Shown in pieces: positions 1 to 6,820 of a DNA stretch of 6,884 nt (the first letter of the stretch is position 1; every line of letters starts with the position of its first letter). The DNA is taken from positions 1 to 6,884 of the forward strand of contig JAJZHJ010000074.1 in the NCBI GenBank assembly GCA_021804525.1. The letters are read 5' to 3'. The translations under genes and the position numbers were made by a program. The stretch is from Bacteroidota bacterium (GTDB lineage: Bacteria > Bacteroidota > Bacteroidia > Bacteroidales > Paludibacteraceae). The notes beneath the pieces were generated by a model that saw only the letters and a list, made by a program, of their open reading frames with translations, was not told the origin of the DNA and did no database searches.

Positions 1-63
1 TAAAGGCGTTGCAAGTAAAAGAAGCAGGCGAACGGAAACGAGCCTTAATCCACGATTTAATAA

Positions 64-369
64 GAACGATACTGTACACAGCAATATCAAACAAGCCATA
101 TCATATTACTCGAAATCGAAATCGATAGCTGGTATCGTAAGCGACTATGCATGGTTATTTTGAAACCATGGAAACAGATTAGAACCCGCTTTCAACATTT
201 AATGAAGTTAGGAATATTCCAATTTCAAACGATGAAGTTTTCAATTACAAGAAAAGACTATTTATGCACCGTCAAAAGTCAAATTCATCAAACTTCTTTC
301 AGTATCGATTTGCTTCAATAGGCAGGTTATCTGTTTTTCTCAACTTTCTATCGCTTTGTTCGTACGTAA
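64..369 (+). pseudogene. Group II intron reverse transcriptase/maturase, decayed C-terminal fragment
   Basis: This frame translates to a recognisable maturase (domain X) tail. IDSWYRKRL at 121-147 is followed by MVILKPWK, IRTRFQHLMKLGI, a TRKDY block near 247-261, and AGYLFFSTFYRFV at 322-360. Intact group II intron proteins have the same blocks in the same order: a D-W-R-R-R-L segment, a W-K-x-W-K segment, a K-x-R-x-x-x-L-x-K-L-G-I segment, an NTRKGYW segment, and a final GY..DYYR. This match is from memory of the family, not a search. Decay signs are clear. A TAG at 319-321 interrupts the frame just before AGYL, probably from CAG. The tryptophan expected after the TRKDY block is replaced by leucine. 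The frame is closed upstream by TAA at 61-63, and no reverse-transcriptase domain is visible in bases 1-63. The whole protein would be 400-600 residues; about 100 codons remain here. It cannot be functional as it stands. Confidence 0.75.
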
Positions 370-380
370 ATTAATAAATC

Positions 381-434
381 ATCGTATACGAACGGTGGTG
401 ATAGGGTAGTGAATGATTTAATCACTTACAAAAT
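381..434 (+). ncRNA. Possible remains of group II intron domains V and VI
   Basis: The run ATCGTATACGAACGGTGGTG (381-400) resembles both strands of a bacterial domain V helix whose 3' strand normally reads ...GTACGTACGGTGGTG followed by a purine-rich joiner. Here about nine bases between two ACGG copies seem to be missing, leaving only ACGGTGGTG. A hairpin then follows, GTAGTGA (406-412) against TCACTTAC (422-429), in the place of domain VI. In this hairpin the unpaired base is a T, so no clear bulged branch-point adenosine can be assigned. The call rests on position after the maturase tail and on recalled consensus, and a covariance-model search was not possible. The exact intron end is uncertain by several bases. 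Confidence 0.35.
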
Positions 435-497
435 AATCTATTGTATACTGTTTTGGTGGTGTCTCAAATCCTGTTTTTAGATTATTAACTTTCAAAA

Positions 498-530
498 TTT
501 GCAGACTGAGTTCTTTTAGTTGTACTTTTG
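498..530 (+). promoter_or_regulatory. Bacteroides-type promoter for the tetR-led efflux operon
   Basis: TTTG at 498-501 and TACTTTTG at 523-530 are separated by 21 bases. This fits the primary sigma consensus of Bacteroides, TTTG then 19-21 bases then TAnnTTTG, at every fixed position. Transcription would begin around 536-539, leaving a leader of about 20 bases before the ATG at 557. It lies about 65 bases downstream of the intron relic. No comparable match was found in the 75-base gap before the adaptor gene, so this may be the promoter for all three genes. No convincing TetR operator overlaps it. Confidence 0.6.
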
Positions 531-556
531 GACTGAAAAACGAAAATAGTCGAAAA

Positions 557-1171
557 ATGAAAAACGAACCTATTACAAAAGAAGATAAGGTGCGCGAAGA
601 GATTCTAAACTCAGCACAAAAGTTGTTTCAACAGTATGGTTTACGAAAAACGGCCATGGAAGATATTGCAAAACGTTCTGGTCGTGGGAAAAGTACACTG
701 TATTATTATTATGCAAGCAAAGAAGAAATTTTTGACGAAGTGATACGGCGTGAAGCACATGAAGTTTTCTCCGAAACCCAAAAAGCCATTGCCGAATCGC
801 CTTCAGCTGAAGGAAAGTTAGAAGCCTATTTTTTTACTTCGATCAAAATGGTACAAGAAAAGGTGAACCTTTATAACATTGTACGAAATGAATTTGTTGA
901 CGATAATATTACGCGGGTTCGTGTCTTAATAAAGAAAATGAACTTAGACGATATTGAAACTGTAAAAGCAATCTTGCAATTAGGTATCGACAATAATGAA
1001 TTTATGCCGGAAATTCAAAAGGAGATAGATCTGATTGCTTATATTATTGTTAGTGCCACACGTAGTATCCTGATAGATTTAGCCATTGACACACCGGTTC
1101 CGGGCTGGGATTTGCGCAGTAAATTATTAGTCAGTTTATTCATCAAAGGGTTTAAAACGACAACGGTATGA
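557..1171 (+). CDS. TetR/AcrR-family transcriptional regulator of the efflux operon
   Basis: The 204-residue protein is a one-component regulator of normal family length (about 190-220). Residues 12-62 form the TetR N-terminal DNA-binding domain: a first helix (EEILNSAQKLFQQYG), then the helix-turn-helix TAMEDIAKRSGRGKSTLYYY (32-51), followed by ASKEEIFDEVI. These are hallmark positions of the family. Residues about 75-204 are all-helical and divergent, as expected for a ligand-binding and dimerisation domain, and give no hint of the ligand. The ATG at 557 is preceded by an A-rich leader without a Shine-Dalgarno sequence, as is usual in Bacteroidota, and no other start gives the full first helix. 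The gene lies 75 bases before the adaptor, with no terminator between. By analogy with AcrR-like proteins it is probably a repressor of this operon, released by a pump substrate. That role is inferred from position. Confidence 0.9.
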   Translation: MKNEPITKEDKVREEILNSAQKLFQQYGLRKTAMEDIAKRSGRGKSTLYYYYASKEEIFDEVIRREAHEVFSETQKAIAESPSAEGKLEAYFFTSIKMVQEKVNLYNIVRNEFVDDNITRVRVLIKKMNLDDIETVKAILQLGIDNNEFMPEIQKEIDLIAYIIVSATRSILIDLAIDTPVPGWDLRSKLLVSLFIKGFKTTTV

Positions 1172-1246
1172 TATTGGTGCCAGAACTTTCTTTCTCATTT
1201 CTAATCTCTAATCTTTCTATTCAATAATTTTTAATTGATACATGGT

Positions 1247-2293
1247 ATGATCAAAAAAAAGAATTTATCGGCGACATCTCTTGTCGTTGTTTTGAGTTTA
1301 CTATATGGCTGTAGCGGACACCCGTCAACCTCTGATCAACAAAGGCCTATGCCGGTTAAGGTGTTGACGGTGCAACTTTCAACCATCAATTTAGGACAGG
1401 AATATGTGGGAACCATTCGTGAGTCAGTGGCTATTCCGTTGAGTTTTCCTGCTGCAGGTACGGTTTCTGCCGTGTATGTATCCGAAGGGCAGTCGGTAAA
1501 TAAAGGCATGGTTTTAGCAACATTAGACACAAAGAGCTATCGAAGCAGTTATCAAATTGCGTTGGCAAAAGAGAAGCAAGCACAAGATGCCTATAATCGT
1601 CTTTCTGAATTGTATAAAAAAGGTAGTCTGCCTGAAATAAAGATGGTAGAAATTGAAAGCGATTTGCAACAAGCGCGTTCTACTGCTCAACTTGCTAAAA
1701 ATTCTCTTGCCGATTGCAGATTAATTGCTCCTACGCATGGGGTGATCGGGAAGAAATCGGTTGAGCCTGGAATGAATGTATTACCCGATTATCAAGTGCT
1801 TAGTTTACTAAAGATTGAGCAAGTAAATGCTGTTGTACCGATTCCTGAAAATCAAATTGCAAACATACAACTTGGACAACAAGCCACTGTAACAGTTGCT
1901 GCATTAAACAATGCTTCATTCACAGGAAAAGTAACTGAAACAGGAGTGGAAGCTGATCCTTTGTCGCATACCTATCCGATTAAAATTGCTCTGCAAAATA
2001 ATGATGAACAGTTAAAACCCGGAATGGTTTGTAACGTGGTGATTACCCCTAAAGCAGTTGCTCCTATGATCACCGTTCCGCAAACTTCTGTGATGATTGA
2101 TACAAATAACCATACCTATGTTTACGTTGCTAATAAAGATGGTCATAGCGTGCACAAGCAAATTGTACAAGTGGGTGAAGCTGTTGGAAATGGTGATGTG
2201 GCTATTCTTGCAGGACTTCAATCGGGCGACGGCGTTGTTACAGAAGGGAATCAAAAAATTGACGAACAATCATTGATACAAATTATTCACTGA
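1247..2293 (+). CDS. RND efflux periplasmic adaptor lipoprotein (membrane fusion protein, AcrA/MexA-like)
   Basis: The protein (348 residues from this start) bridges the inner-membrane pump and the outer-membrane channel. Residues 1-22 are a lipoprotein signal: MIKKK, a hydrophobic stretch, then LLYGC with the lipidated cysteine at 22. Tyrosine at -2 is slightly unusual for a lipobox. Two half-motifs of the biotinyl-lipoyl domain are at about 69-95 (GTVSAVYVSEGQSVNKGMVL) and 157-185 (CRLIAPTHGVIGKKSVEPGM). They enclose a short alpha-helical hairpin at about 97-156, rich in Gln, Ala and Lys. A beta-barrel domain follows (about 192-270, with LKPGM at 256-260), then a membrane-proximal domain to the end. 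The ATG at 1247 is preferred to TTG at 1235 because it puts the lysines directly before the hydrophobic core. Another ATG at 1242 meets a stop after two codons. The stop is one base from the ATG of the next gene, suggesting translational coupling. The substrate is unknown. Confidence 0.92.
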   Translation: MIKKKNLSATSLVVVLSLLYGCSGHPSTSDQQRPMPVKVLTVQLSTINLGQEYVGTIRESVAIPLSFPAAGTVSAVYVSEGQSVNKGMVLATLDTKSYRSSYQIALAKEKQAQDAYNRLSELYKKGSLPEIKMVEIESDLQQARSTAQLAKNSLADCRLIAPTHGVIGKKSVEPGMNVLPDYQVLSLLKIEQVNAVVPIPENQIANIQLGQQATVTVAALNNASFTGKVTETGVEADPLSHTYPIKIALQNNDEQLKPGMVCNVVITPKAVAPMITVPQTSVMIDTNNHTYVYVANKDGHSVHKQIVQVGEAVGNGDVAILAGLQSGDGVVTEGNQKIDEQSLIQIIH

Positions 2294-2294
2294 T

Positions 2295-5200
2295 ATGCGA
2301 AGAAAAATTGGAGTTGTAGAAGCTGCCATGAAATACAAACAAATTGTATTTCTCGTGGTTGCCGTGCTGATATTGATTGGTGTGTTTGCTCTGTATGACA
2401 TGCCACGCCAGGAATTTCCAACGTTTACCATTCGACAAGGATTGGTGGTCGGCGTTTATCCCGGAGCCACGGCTACAGAGGTAGAGCAACAGTTAACCAC
2501 GCAAGTGGAGCGTTATTTGTTTAGTTTTAAGGAAGTAAATAAAGCTAAGACTTATTCGCATTCGCGCGATGGATTGATGGTGATTTATGTTACGCTGAAC
2601 GATAATGTGACCAATAGTGATGAGTTTTGGTCGAAGTTGAGTTATGGACTGAATAACTTCAAAGCACAATTGCCATCAGGTGTTTTGGCGTTGGTGGCCG
2701 ACAATAATTTCGGAGACACTTCGGCTTTATTAATTACACTTCAATCGAAAACTAAGAGTTACCGAGATTTAGAAACATACCTCTATCGATTGGAAGATCA
2801 GTTGCGCCGTATTCCTTCGGTATCGAACGTTCGCCATTATGGATTGGAAAAAGAGCAAATTGCGGTCTATTTGGATAAAAACAAATTGGATAAATATGGT
2901 ATTTCGTCGAATACGCTTTTTGCAACGTTGTTTTCACAAGGTTTACGAACTGTTGGTGGTGAAGTGGATAATGGGAATATGGATGTTCCAATTCATGTCG
3001 TTTCGCAGTATCAGACAGAACAGGATGTTGCTAATCAAATAATTTACAGCGATCCGACAGGAGCTGTCATTCGATTGAAAGATGTAGCTCGTGTTGTGAG
3101 GGAATATCCGCAACCTGACAGCTACATTCAAATCAACGGCAATAAATGTTTGTTGGTTTCGATGGAGATGTTGCCAGGACACAACATTGTGAAGTATGGC
3201 AAGGATGTTGAAAAGGTACTCAAGGAGTTTCAGAAAAGTTTACCCCCGGGTGTAACAATGCATCGAATTGTAAATCAACCTCAAGTGGTGAGTGACTCTA
3301 TTACTGTTTTCTTGAAAGAGTTCATGTTTGCCATTTTAGCGGTTATTTTGGTCACGATGCTTTTGTTGCCGTTGAGGGTTGCTTCCGTTGCGGCTTCGTC
3401 GATTCCTATTACCATTTTTATTTCGTTGGGTATTATGGATATTTTCGGCATGGAATTGAACACCGTTACGTTGGCTGGCTTGATTGTGGTGTTGGGAATG
3501 ATTGTCGATAACTCCGTGGTGATTGTGGACGATTATATGCAAAAATTAGATCAGGGAATGTCTCGATGGTATGCTTCCATTGCCAGCGCCAAAGAGTTTT
3601 TTGGAGCAATTTTTGCTGCAACATTGGCCATAAGCATCACTTTCTTTCCATTTTTGCTGACATTGAAAGGTGAATTCAGAGACTTTGTATTGATGTTCCC
3701 CTGGACGGTAACCATCACGTTGGGCGTGTCATTGTTGGTGGCGATGTTGGTGATCCCATATTTGCAATATCATTTTGTTAAACAAGGATTTATTTCGGCA
3801 ACGCCTGAAACAAAGAAAAAGAAGTTCGATTCGTTGAAATGGATTCAATCGACTTACGAAAAGTTTTTGTCCCGTGCTTTTGCGCATCCCAAACGTACTT
3901 TACTGTTTGGTGGATTTTCTGTTGTGGCCGGGTTGGTGTTGTTTTTGTTTGTTCCTCAACGGTTGATGCCGGTGGCAGAGCGCAACCAGTTTGCTGTTGA
4001 AATTTATTTGCCCGACGGAAGTTCATTGCAACAAACCGCTTCTGTAGCCGATAGTTTAGAAAATATGCTTCGAAAAGATCAACGGGTGAAATCGATCACT
4101 TCATTTATTGGGACGAGTTCTCCGCGTTTTCAAACAGCCTATGCTCCAAACTTTCCATCCAAAAACTATGCTCAGTTTATTGTCAATACAACTTCGAACG
4201 AAGCTACGGTGGAATTACTGGATGCCTATAGCGATAAATATTCACGTTATTTCTCCAATGCGTATGTGCGATTCAAACAGCTTGATTTTGAACCAGTGCA
4301 GGCTATGATTGAAGTACGTTTATCAGGAAATAATGAAAAAGAATTAATACTGACAGGCGATAGTTTATTGGCAAAAATGCGTCCGCTTTCTTCGTTACGT
4401 TGGGTACACACCGATTTTGAAACGCAACAGCCCATTGCTCAGGTTAATTTGAATAATACAGTAGCCAATCAATTAGGTATTACTCAAGCAATGGTTTCGT
4501 CGCAATTAGCAGTGCGATTCAATGGATTGCCAATGACCACAATTTGGGAAAAGGATTATCCTGTTTCCGTGATGTTGAAAACTGATAATCCTGGGCAACA
4601 GCATGTTATGGATATAAATAACACTTATATTCACTCTGTTTTGCCGGGTGTTTCAGTGCCATTGCGTCAAATTGCAACGGTGACACCCTCGTGGACACAA
4701 GGACAATTGGTACGTCGCAACGGAATCCCTACTTTAACGGTGATGGCTGACGTGGCACGCGGGTTGAACACCAATAATGTATTTGATCAGGTAAAGAAAG
4801 TGGCTGAAACAATTAAATTACCTGAAGGTATTACCCTGAGTTACGGGGGTGCACATGAATCGGATGCCACGACATTGCCTCAGATTGTTGAAGGATTGTT
4901 AGCAAGTTTGATGATTATCTTTTTAATTCTACTATTTCATTTCAAACGGGTTAAGCTGGCATTATTAGTGTTTGGTTCGGCTGCATTGAGTTTATTTGGT
5001 GCCTTCTTGGGTGTTTTGGTGTTACGTCTCGACTTTAGCATTACCTCTATTTTGGGAGTTGTAAGTTTGGTGGGTATCATTGTGCGGAATGGGATGATTA
5101 TGCTCGATTATGCCGAAAGTTTGCGTTTCAAACATAATGAAACAGTGTTGAACGCAGCGATGGATGCAGGCAAGCGTCGGATGCGGCCTATCTTTTTAAC

Positions 5201-6755
5201 GTCGGCTGCTGCATCGATGGGTGTTATCCCGATGATTCTCAGCCACAGTTTGCTGTGGAGTCCGATGGGAGCCGTCATTTTCTTTGGTACATTGACTTCC
5301 ATGATCTTAGTCGTATTGATTTTGCCCGTGGCTTATTGGTGGATGTACCGTCATGACGAACGTGTTATGCCTGATGAACCTCAATCCGAAAGTGTCGCTG
5401 CCATTCCGTATGCCAAACCATTGATGATTGCTTTGTTATTGGTTATGGCAGGTATGGGAAGCATAAAGGCTCAGAAATCGTACACTTTGGAACAATGCAA
5501 ACAGTTGGCCGTTGCCAATAATTCGTTGGTGAAGGATGCTTCGCTTCAGGTACAAGCCGCAAAACAGGTAAAGGCTGGTGCGTTGACTCAGTATTTTCCT
5601 TCGGTAAGCGCTTCGATGGGTGGGTTCATGGCCGACAAACCATTATTGAAAATGTCAATTCCAGGCGGTAATCTTCCGGTGTATAATGGCAATCTGTCAA
5701 CATTGGCTAACGCTACGCAATATGCCTATTTTCCGGGTATGAACTTGAACTATTTTGATAAAGGATTGGTGTCGGCTGTCACGTTGACACAACCCATTTT
5801 TGCCGGCGGAAGAATTGTGAATGGAAACAAGCTGGCAACAATAGGTGTTACAGTCAATCAAGCCAAAGCAAAACTTGCGTTGAACGAAGTTACCTTGCAT
5901 ACCGAAGAATCTTTTTGGCAGGTCGTTTCGTTACAGGAAAAAATGAAAACCTTGCAGCGTTATGCCTTGTTTCTCGATTCGTTGTATAAACAAGCCGACG
6001 ATGCTTTTCATGCAGGATTGATCAACCGGAACGATGTGATGAAGGTGACGTTGAAAAAGAGTGAACTGGCCATGAACCGATTGAAATTAGAACATGGCAT
6101 CACGCTGAGTAAAATGGCGCTATGTCAGTATATAGGTATTCCGTACGATGCGTCCATCGCTTTTTCGCAAAATATCGATTCCATTGAACCTCCCGAAAGT
6201 ATGTATGCCAATCCGGCTCAATCATTGCCCAATCGACAAGAATATAAATTGTTGCAACAAAATGTAGAGGCACAGAAGTTGCAAACGCGCATCAAGGTCG
6301 GTTCGTATTTGCCTGAGATTGGGGTGGGGGTGAGTGAGGCCTACTACAACTTCTCTACTATGAAAAATTTCAATACCCTTGCTTTTGTGTCGGTCAAAGT
6401 ACCGTTAACCGATTGGTGGGCAGCTTCGCACGCTATCAAGGAACGACACATCCAAGAGCAGATTGCTGCCAACGATCTGAAAAACAATGCCGAACTTCTG
6501 ACGCTGCAAATGCAAAAAGCGTGGGATGAGTTGGTAGAGGCGTATGCACAAATTGGAGTTGCGAATGTTACCGTTCAACAGGCGGAAGAGAATCTGAAAA
6601 TCAATCAGGATAATTTTCATGCCGGCATCACAAATGTCTCGGACATGCTCGAAGCCGAAGCGATGGTGCAACAAGCACAAAATCAACTGATCGATGCTCA
6701 AACAGCCTACAAAACCAAACGGGTGGCTTATTTACAGGCAACAGGGAAAAACTAA
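2295..6755 (+). CDS. RND efflux permease fused to a TolC-like outer-membrane channel
   Basis: This 1486-residue protein combines two pump parts. Residues 1-1020 are an AcrB-family proton antiporter: TM1 at 15-34, a porter loop 35-335, TM2-6 at 341-490, TM7 at 535-553, a second porter loop 554-862, and TM8-12 at 864-1018. The proton-relay region shows D405-N406 in TM4 (GMIVDNSVVIVDD), R931-N932 in TM10 (GIIVRNGMIMLDYA), and R962 and T969 in TM11. Compared with Escherichia coli AcrB (D407, D408, K940, R971, T978; alignment by eye), one Asp is Asn and the Lys is Arg. After a hydrophilic stretch (1019-1040) comes a signal-like hydrophobic segment (1041-1059). Residues 1060-1486 then form an outer-membrane factor with two repeats, marked by QPIFAGGRIVNGN (1166-1178) with FHAGLINRNDV (1238-1248), and VSVKVPLTDWW (1365-1375) with FHAGITNVSDML (1441-1452). 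It lies one base after the adaptor stop and its start has a typical N-terminal helix. AcrB alone is about 1050 residues and TolC-type proteins about 420-490, so both parts are full length. Fusions of this layout are known in the CusA/CzcA branch in Bacteroidota. The substrate is unknown. Confidence 0.93.
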   Translation: MRRKIGVVEAAMKYKQIVFLVVAVLILIGVFALYDMPRQEFPTFTIRQGLVVGVYPGATATEVEQQLTTQVERYLFSFKEVNKAKTYSHSRDGLMVIYVTLNDNVTNSDEFWSKLSYGLNNFKAQLPSGVLALVADNNFGDTSALLITLQSKTKSYRDLETYLYRLEDQLRRIPSVSNVRHYGLEKEQIAVYLDKNKLDKYGISSNTLFATLFSQGLRTVGGEVDNGNMDVPIHVVSQYQTEQDVANQIIYSDPTGAVIRLKDVARVVREYPQPDSYIQINGNKCLLVSMEMLPGHNIVKYGKDVEKVLKEFQKSLPPGVTMHRIVNQPQVVSDSITVFLKEFMFAILAVILVTMLLLPLRVASVAASSIPITIFISLGIMDIFGMELNTVTLAGLIVVLGMIVDNSVVIVDDYMQKLDQGMSRWYASIASAKEFFGAIFAATLAISITFFPFLLTLKGEFRDFVLMFPWTVTITLGVSLLVAMLVIPYLQYHFVKQGFISATPETKKKKFDSLKWIQSTYEKFLSRAFAHPKRTLLFGGFSVVAGLVLFLFVPQRLMPVAERNQFAVEIYLPDGSSLQQTASVADSLENMLRKDQRVKSITSFIGTSSPRFQTAYAPNFPSKNYAQFIVNTTSNEATVELLDAYSDKYSRYFSNAYVRFKQLDFEPVQAMIEVRLSGNNEKELILTGDSLLAKMRPLSSLRWVHTDFETQQPIAQVNLNNTVANQLGITQAMVSSQLAVRFNGLPMTTIWEKDYPVSVMLKTDNPGQQHVMDINNTYIHSVLPGVSVPLRQIATVTPSWTQGQLVRRNGIPTLTVMADVARGLNTNNVFDQVKKVAETIKLPEGITLSYGGAHESDATTLPQIVEGLLASLMIIFLILLFHFKRVKLALLVFGSAALSLFGAFLGVLVLRLDFSITSILGVVSLVGIIVRNGMIMLDYAESLRFKHNETVLNAAMDAGKRRMRPIFLTSAAASMGVIPMILSHSLLWSPMGAVIFFGTLTSMILVVLILPVAYWWMYRHDERVMPDEPQSESVAAIPYAKPLMIALLLVMAGMGSIKAQKSYTLEQCKQLAVANNSLVKDASLQVQAAKQVKAGALTQYFPSVSASMGGFMADKPLLKMSIPGGNLPVYNGNLSTLANATQYAYFPGMNLNYFDKGLVSAVTLTQPIFAGGRIVNGNKLATIGVTVNQAKAKLALNEVTLHTEESFWQVVSLQEKMKTLQRYALFLDSLYKQADDAFHAGLINRNDVMKVTLKKSELAMNRLKLEHGITLSKMALCQYIGIPYDASIAFSQNIDSIEPPESMYANPAQSLPNRQEYKLLQQNVEAQKLQTRIKVGSYLPEIGVGVSEAYYNFSTMKNFNTLAFVSVKVPLTDWWAASHAIKERHIQEQIAANDLKNNAELLTLQMQKAWDELVEAYAQIGVANVTVQQAEENLKINQDNFHAGITNVSDMLEAEAMVQQAQNQLIDAQTAYKTKRVAYLQATGKN
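5415..5471 (+). other. Internal signal-peptide-like segment (13th hydrophobic segment) at the permease/channel joint
   Basis: Residues 1041-1059 of the fusion read KPLMIALLLVMAGMGSIKA, followed by QKSYTLEQCKQ. This has the layout of a free-standing signal peptide: a lysine, a hydrophobic core of about 10-14 residues, then Ile at -3 and Ala at -1 before Gln. The following SYTLEQCKQLAVANN is how separate Bacteroidota TolC homologues usually begin after signal cleavage. TM12 should leave the chain in the cytoplasm at residues 1019-1040, so this segment is needed topologically to bring the channel domain back to the periplasm. Cleavage by signal peptidase I after A1059 is predicted, not shown. 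Methionines at 1025 and 1044 could in principle serve as internal starts, but no ribosome-binding signal supports this. Confidence 0.7.
5472..6752 (+). other. TolC-like outer-membrane factor domain of the fusion protein
   Basis: This domain, residues 1060-1486 of the fusion, contains two outer-membrane efflux protein repeats. Each has long amphipathic helices around a short beta-rich piece that would form the trimeric outer-membrane barrel. The beta landmarks QPIFAGGRI and VKVPLTDWW occur at equivalent places in the two repeats, as do the FHAGxxNxxD loops. It has no lipobox cysteine, so it is not a lipid-anchored channel of the OprM type. Its length of 427 residues equals that of a complete mature TolC-family protein, so nothing essential seems lost by the fusion. 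Confidence 0.88.
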
Positions 6756-6764
6756 TTCTTTATT

Positions 6765-6816
6765 TCTCAAGTAGTAGTAACGGCTTTACTTCAAGTGAAG
6801 CCGTTACTTATTGAGA
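6765..6816 (+). terminator. Interrupted hairpin at the end of the efflux operon, possible two-way terminator
   Basis: Starting 20 bases after the efflux stop, AGTAACGGCTTTAC (6776-6789) pairs with GTGAAGCCGTTACT (6795-6808) around a TTCAA loop: 14 pairs, one a G-T wobble. An outer helix, TCTCAA (6765-6770) with TTGAGA (6811-6816), extends it across a small internal loop. No clear run of T follows on either strand, so it may not be a classic intrinsic terminator. Its place between two convergent stop codons (6753-6755 and 6821-6823) suggests it ends transcription from both sides or protects the 3' ends. Confidence 0.6.
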
Positions 6817-6820
6817 GCAT

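Larger units (their letters stand above)
64..434 (+). mobile_element. 3' remnant of a degenerate group II intron
   Basis: The maturase tail (64-369) is followed at the expected distance by sequence resembling the 3' end of a group II intron RNA, domains V and VI. This is the normal order, because the intron protein is encoded in domain IV. The left boundary is unknown: bases 1-63 contain stops in this frame and nothing I recognise, so the element may start outside the window or be truncated. The right boundary is placed near 434 only because domain VI-like sequence ends there with an AT dinucleotide. The intron lies on the same strand as the efflux operon, just upstream of its promoter. It is presumably immobile, since both protein and RNA core look damaged. 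Apart from this relic and the promoter, bases 1-556 hold no gene I can support. Confidence 0.6.

Noticed and set aside
2..163. Open plus-strand stretches at 2-163 and 3-128 in the two frames not used by the maturase relic
   Set aside because: They overlap the maturase frame, show no recognisable motifs and are short enough to be open by chance.
358..393. Inverted GTTCGTA ... TACGAAC (358-364 and 387-393), with palindromes CGTACG and CGTATACG, as a TetR operator
   Set aside because: The arms are 22 bases apart, lie more than 100 bases before the promoter, and fall inside the end of the maturase relic and domain V-like sequence, which explains them better.
531..551. GACT ... AGTC dyad over the tetR leader as an autoregulatory operator
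   Set aside because: Four-base arms with a 13-base spacer are too weak to distinguish from chance.
1235..1246. TTG at 1235 as the adaptor start
   Set aside because: It adds four residues before an ATG that already gives a well-formed lipoprotein signal peptide.
2295..5350. The permease as a CusA/CzcA metal exporter
   Set aside because: The TM4 and TM10 residues do not look like the CusA pattern as I remember it, and no metal-binding cluster stands out. Substrate class is left open.
5340..5475. The permease-channel fusion as an assembly error or two genes missing a stop
   Set aside because: The frame is continuous with no homopolymer run at the joint, the linker is ordinary coding sequence, and such fusions are known in Bacteroidota. 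A single lost stop cannot be excluded without relatives.
573..6701. Minus-strand and alternative-frame open stretches of 60-100 codons across the three genes
   Set aside because: They lie wholly inside strong coding genes, have no family motifs and have compositions typical of shadow frames.
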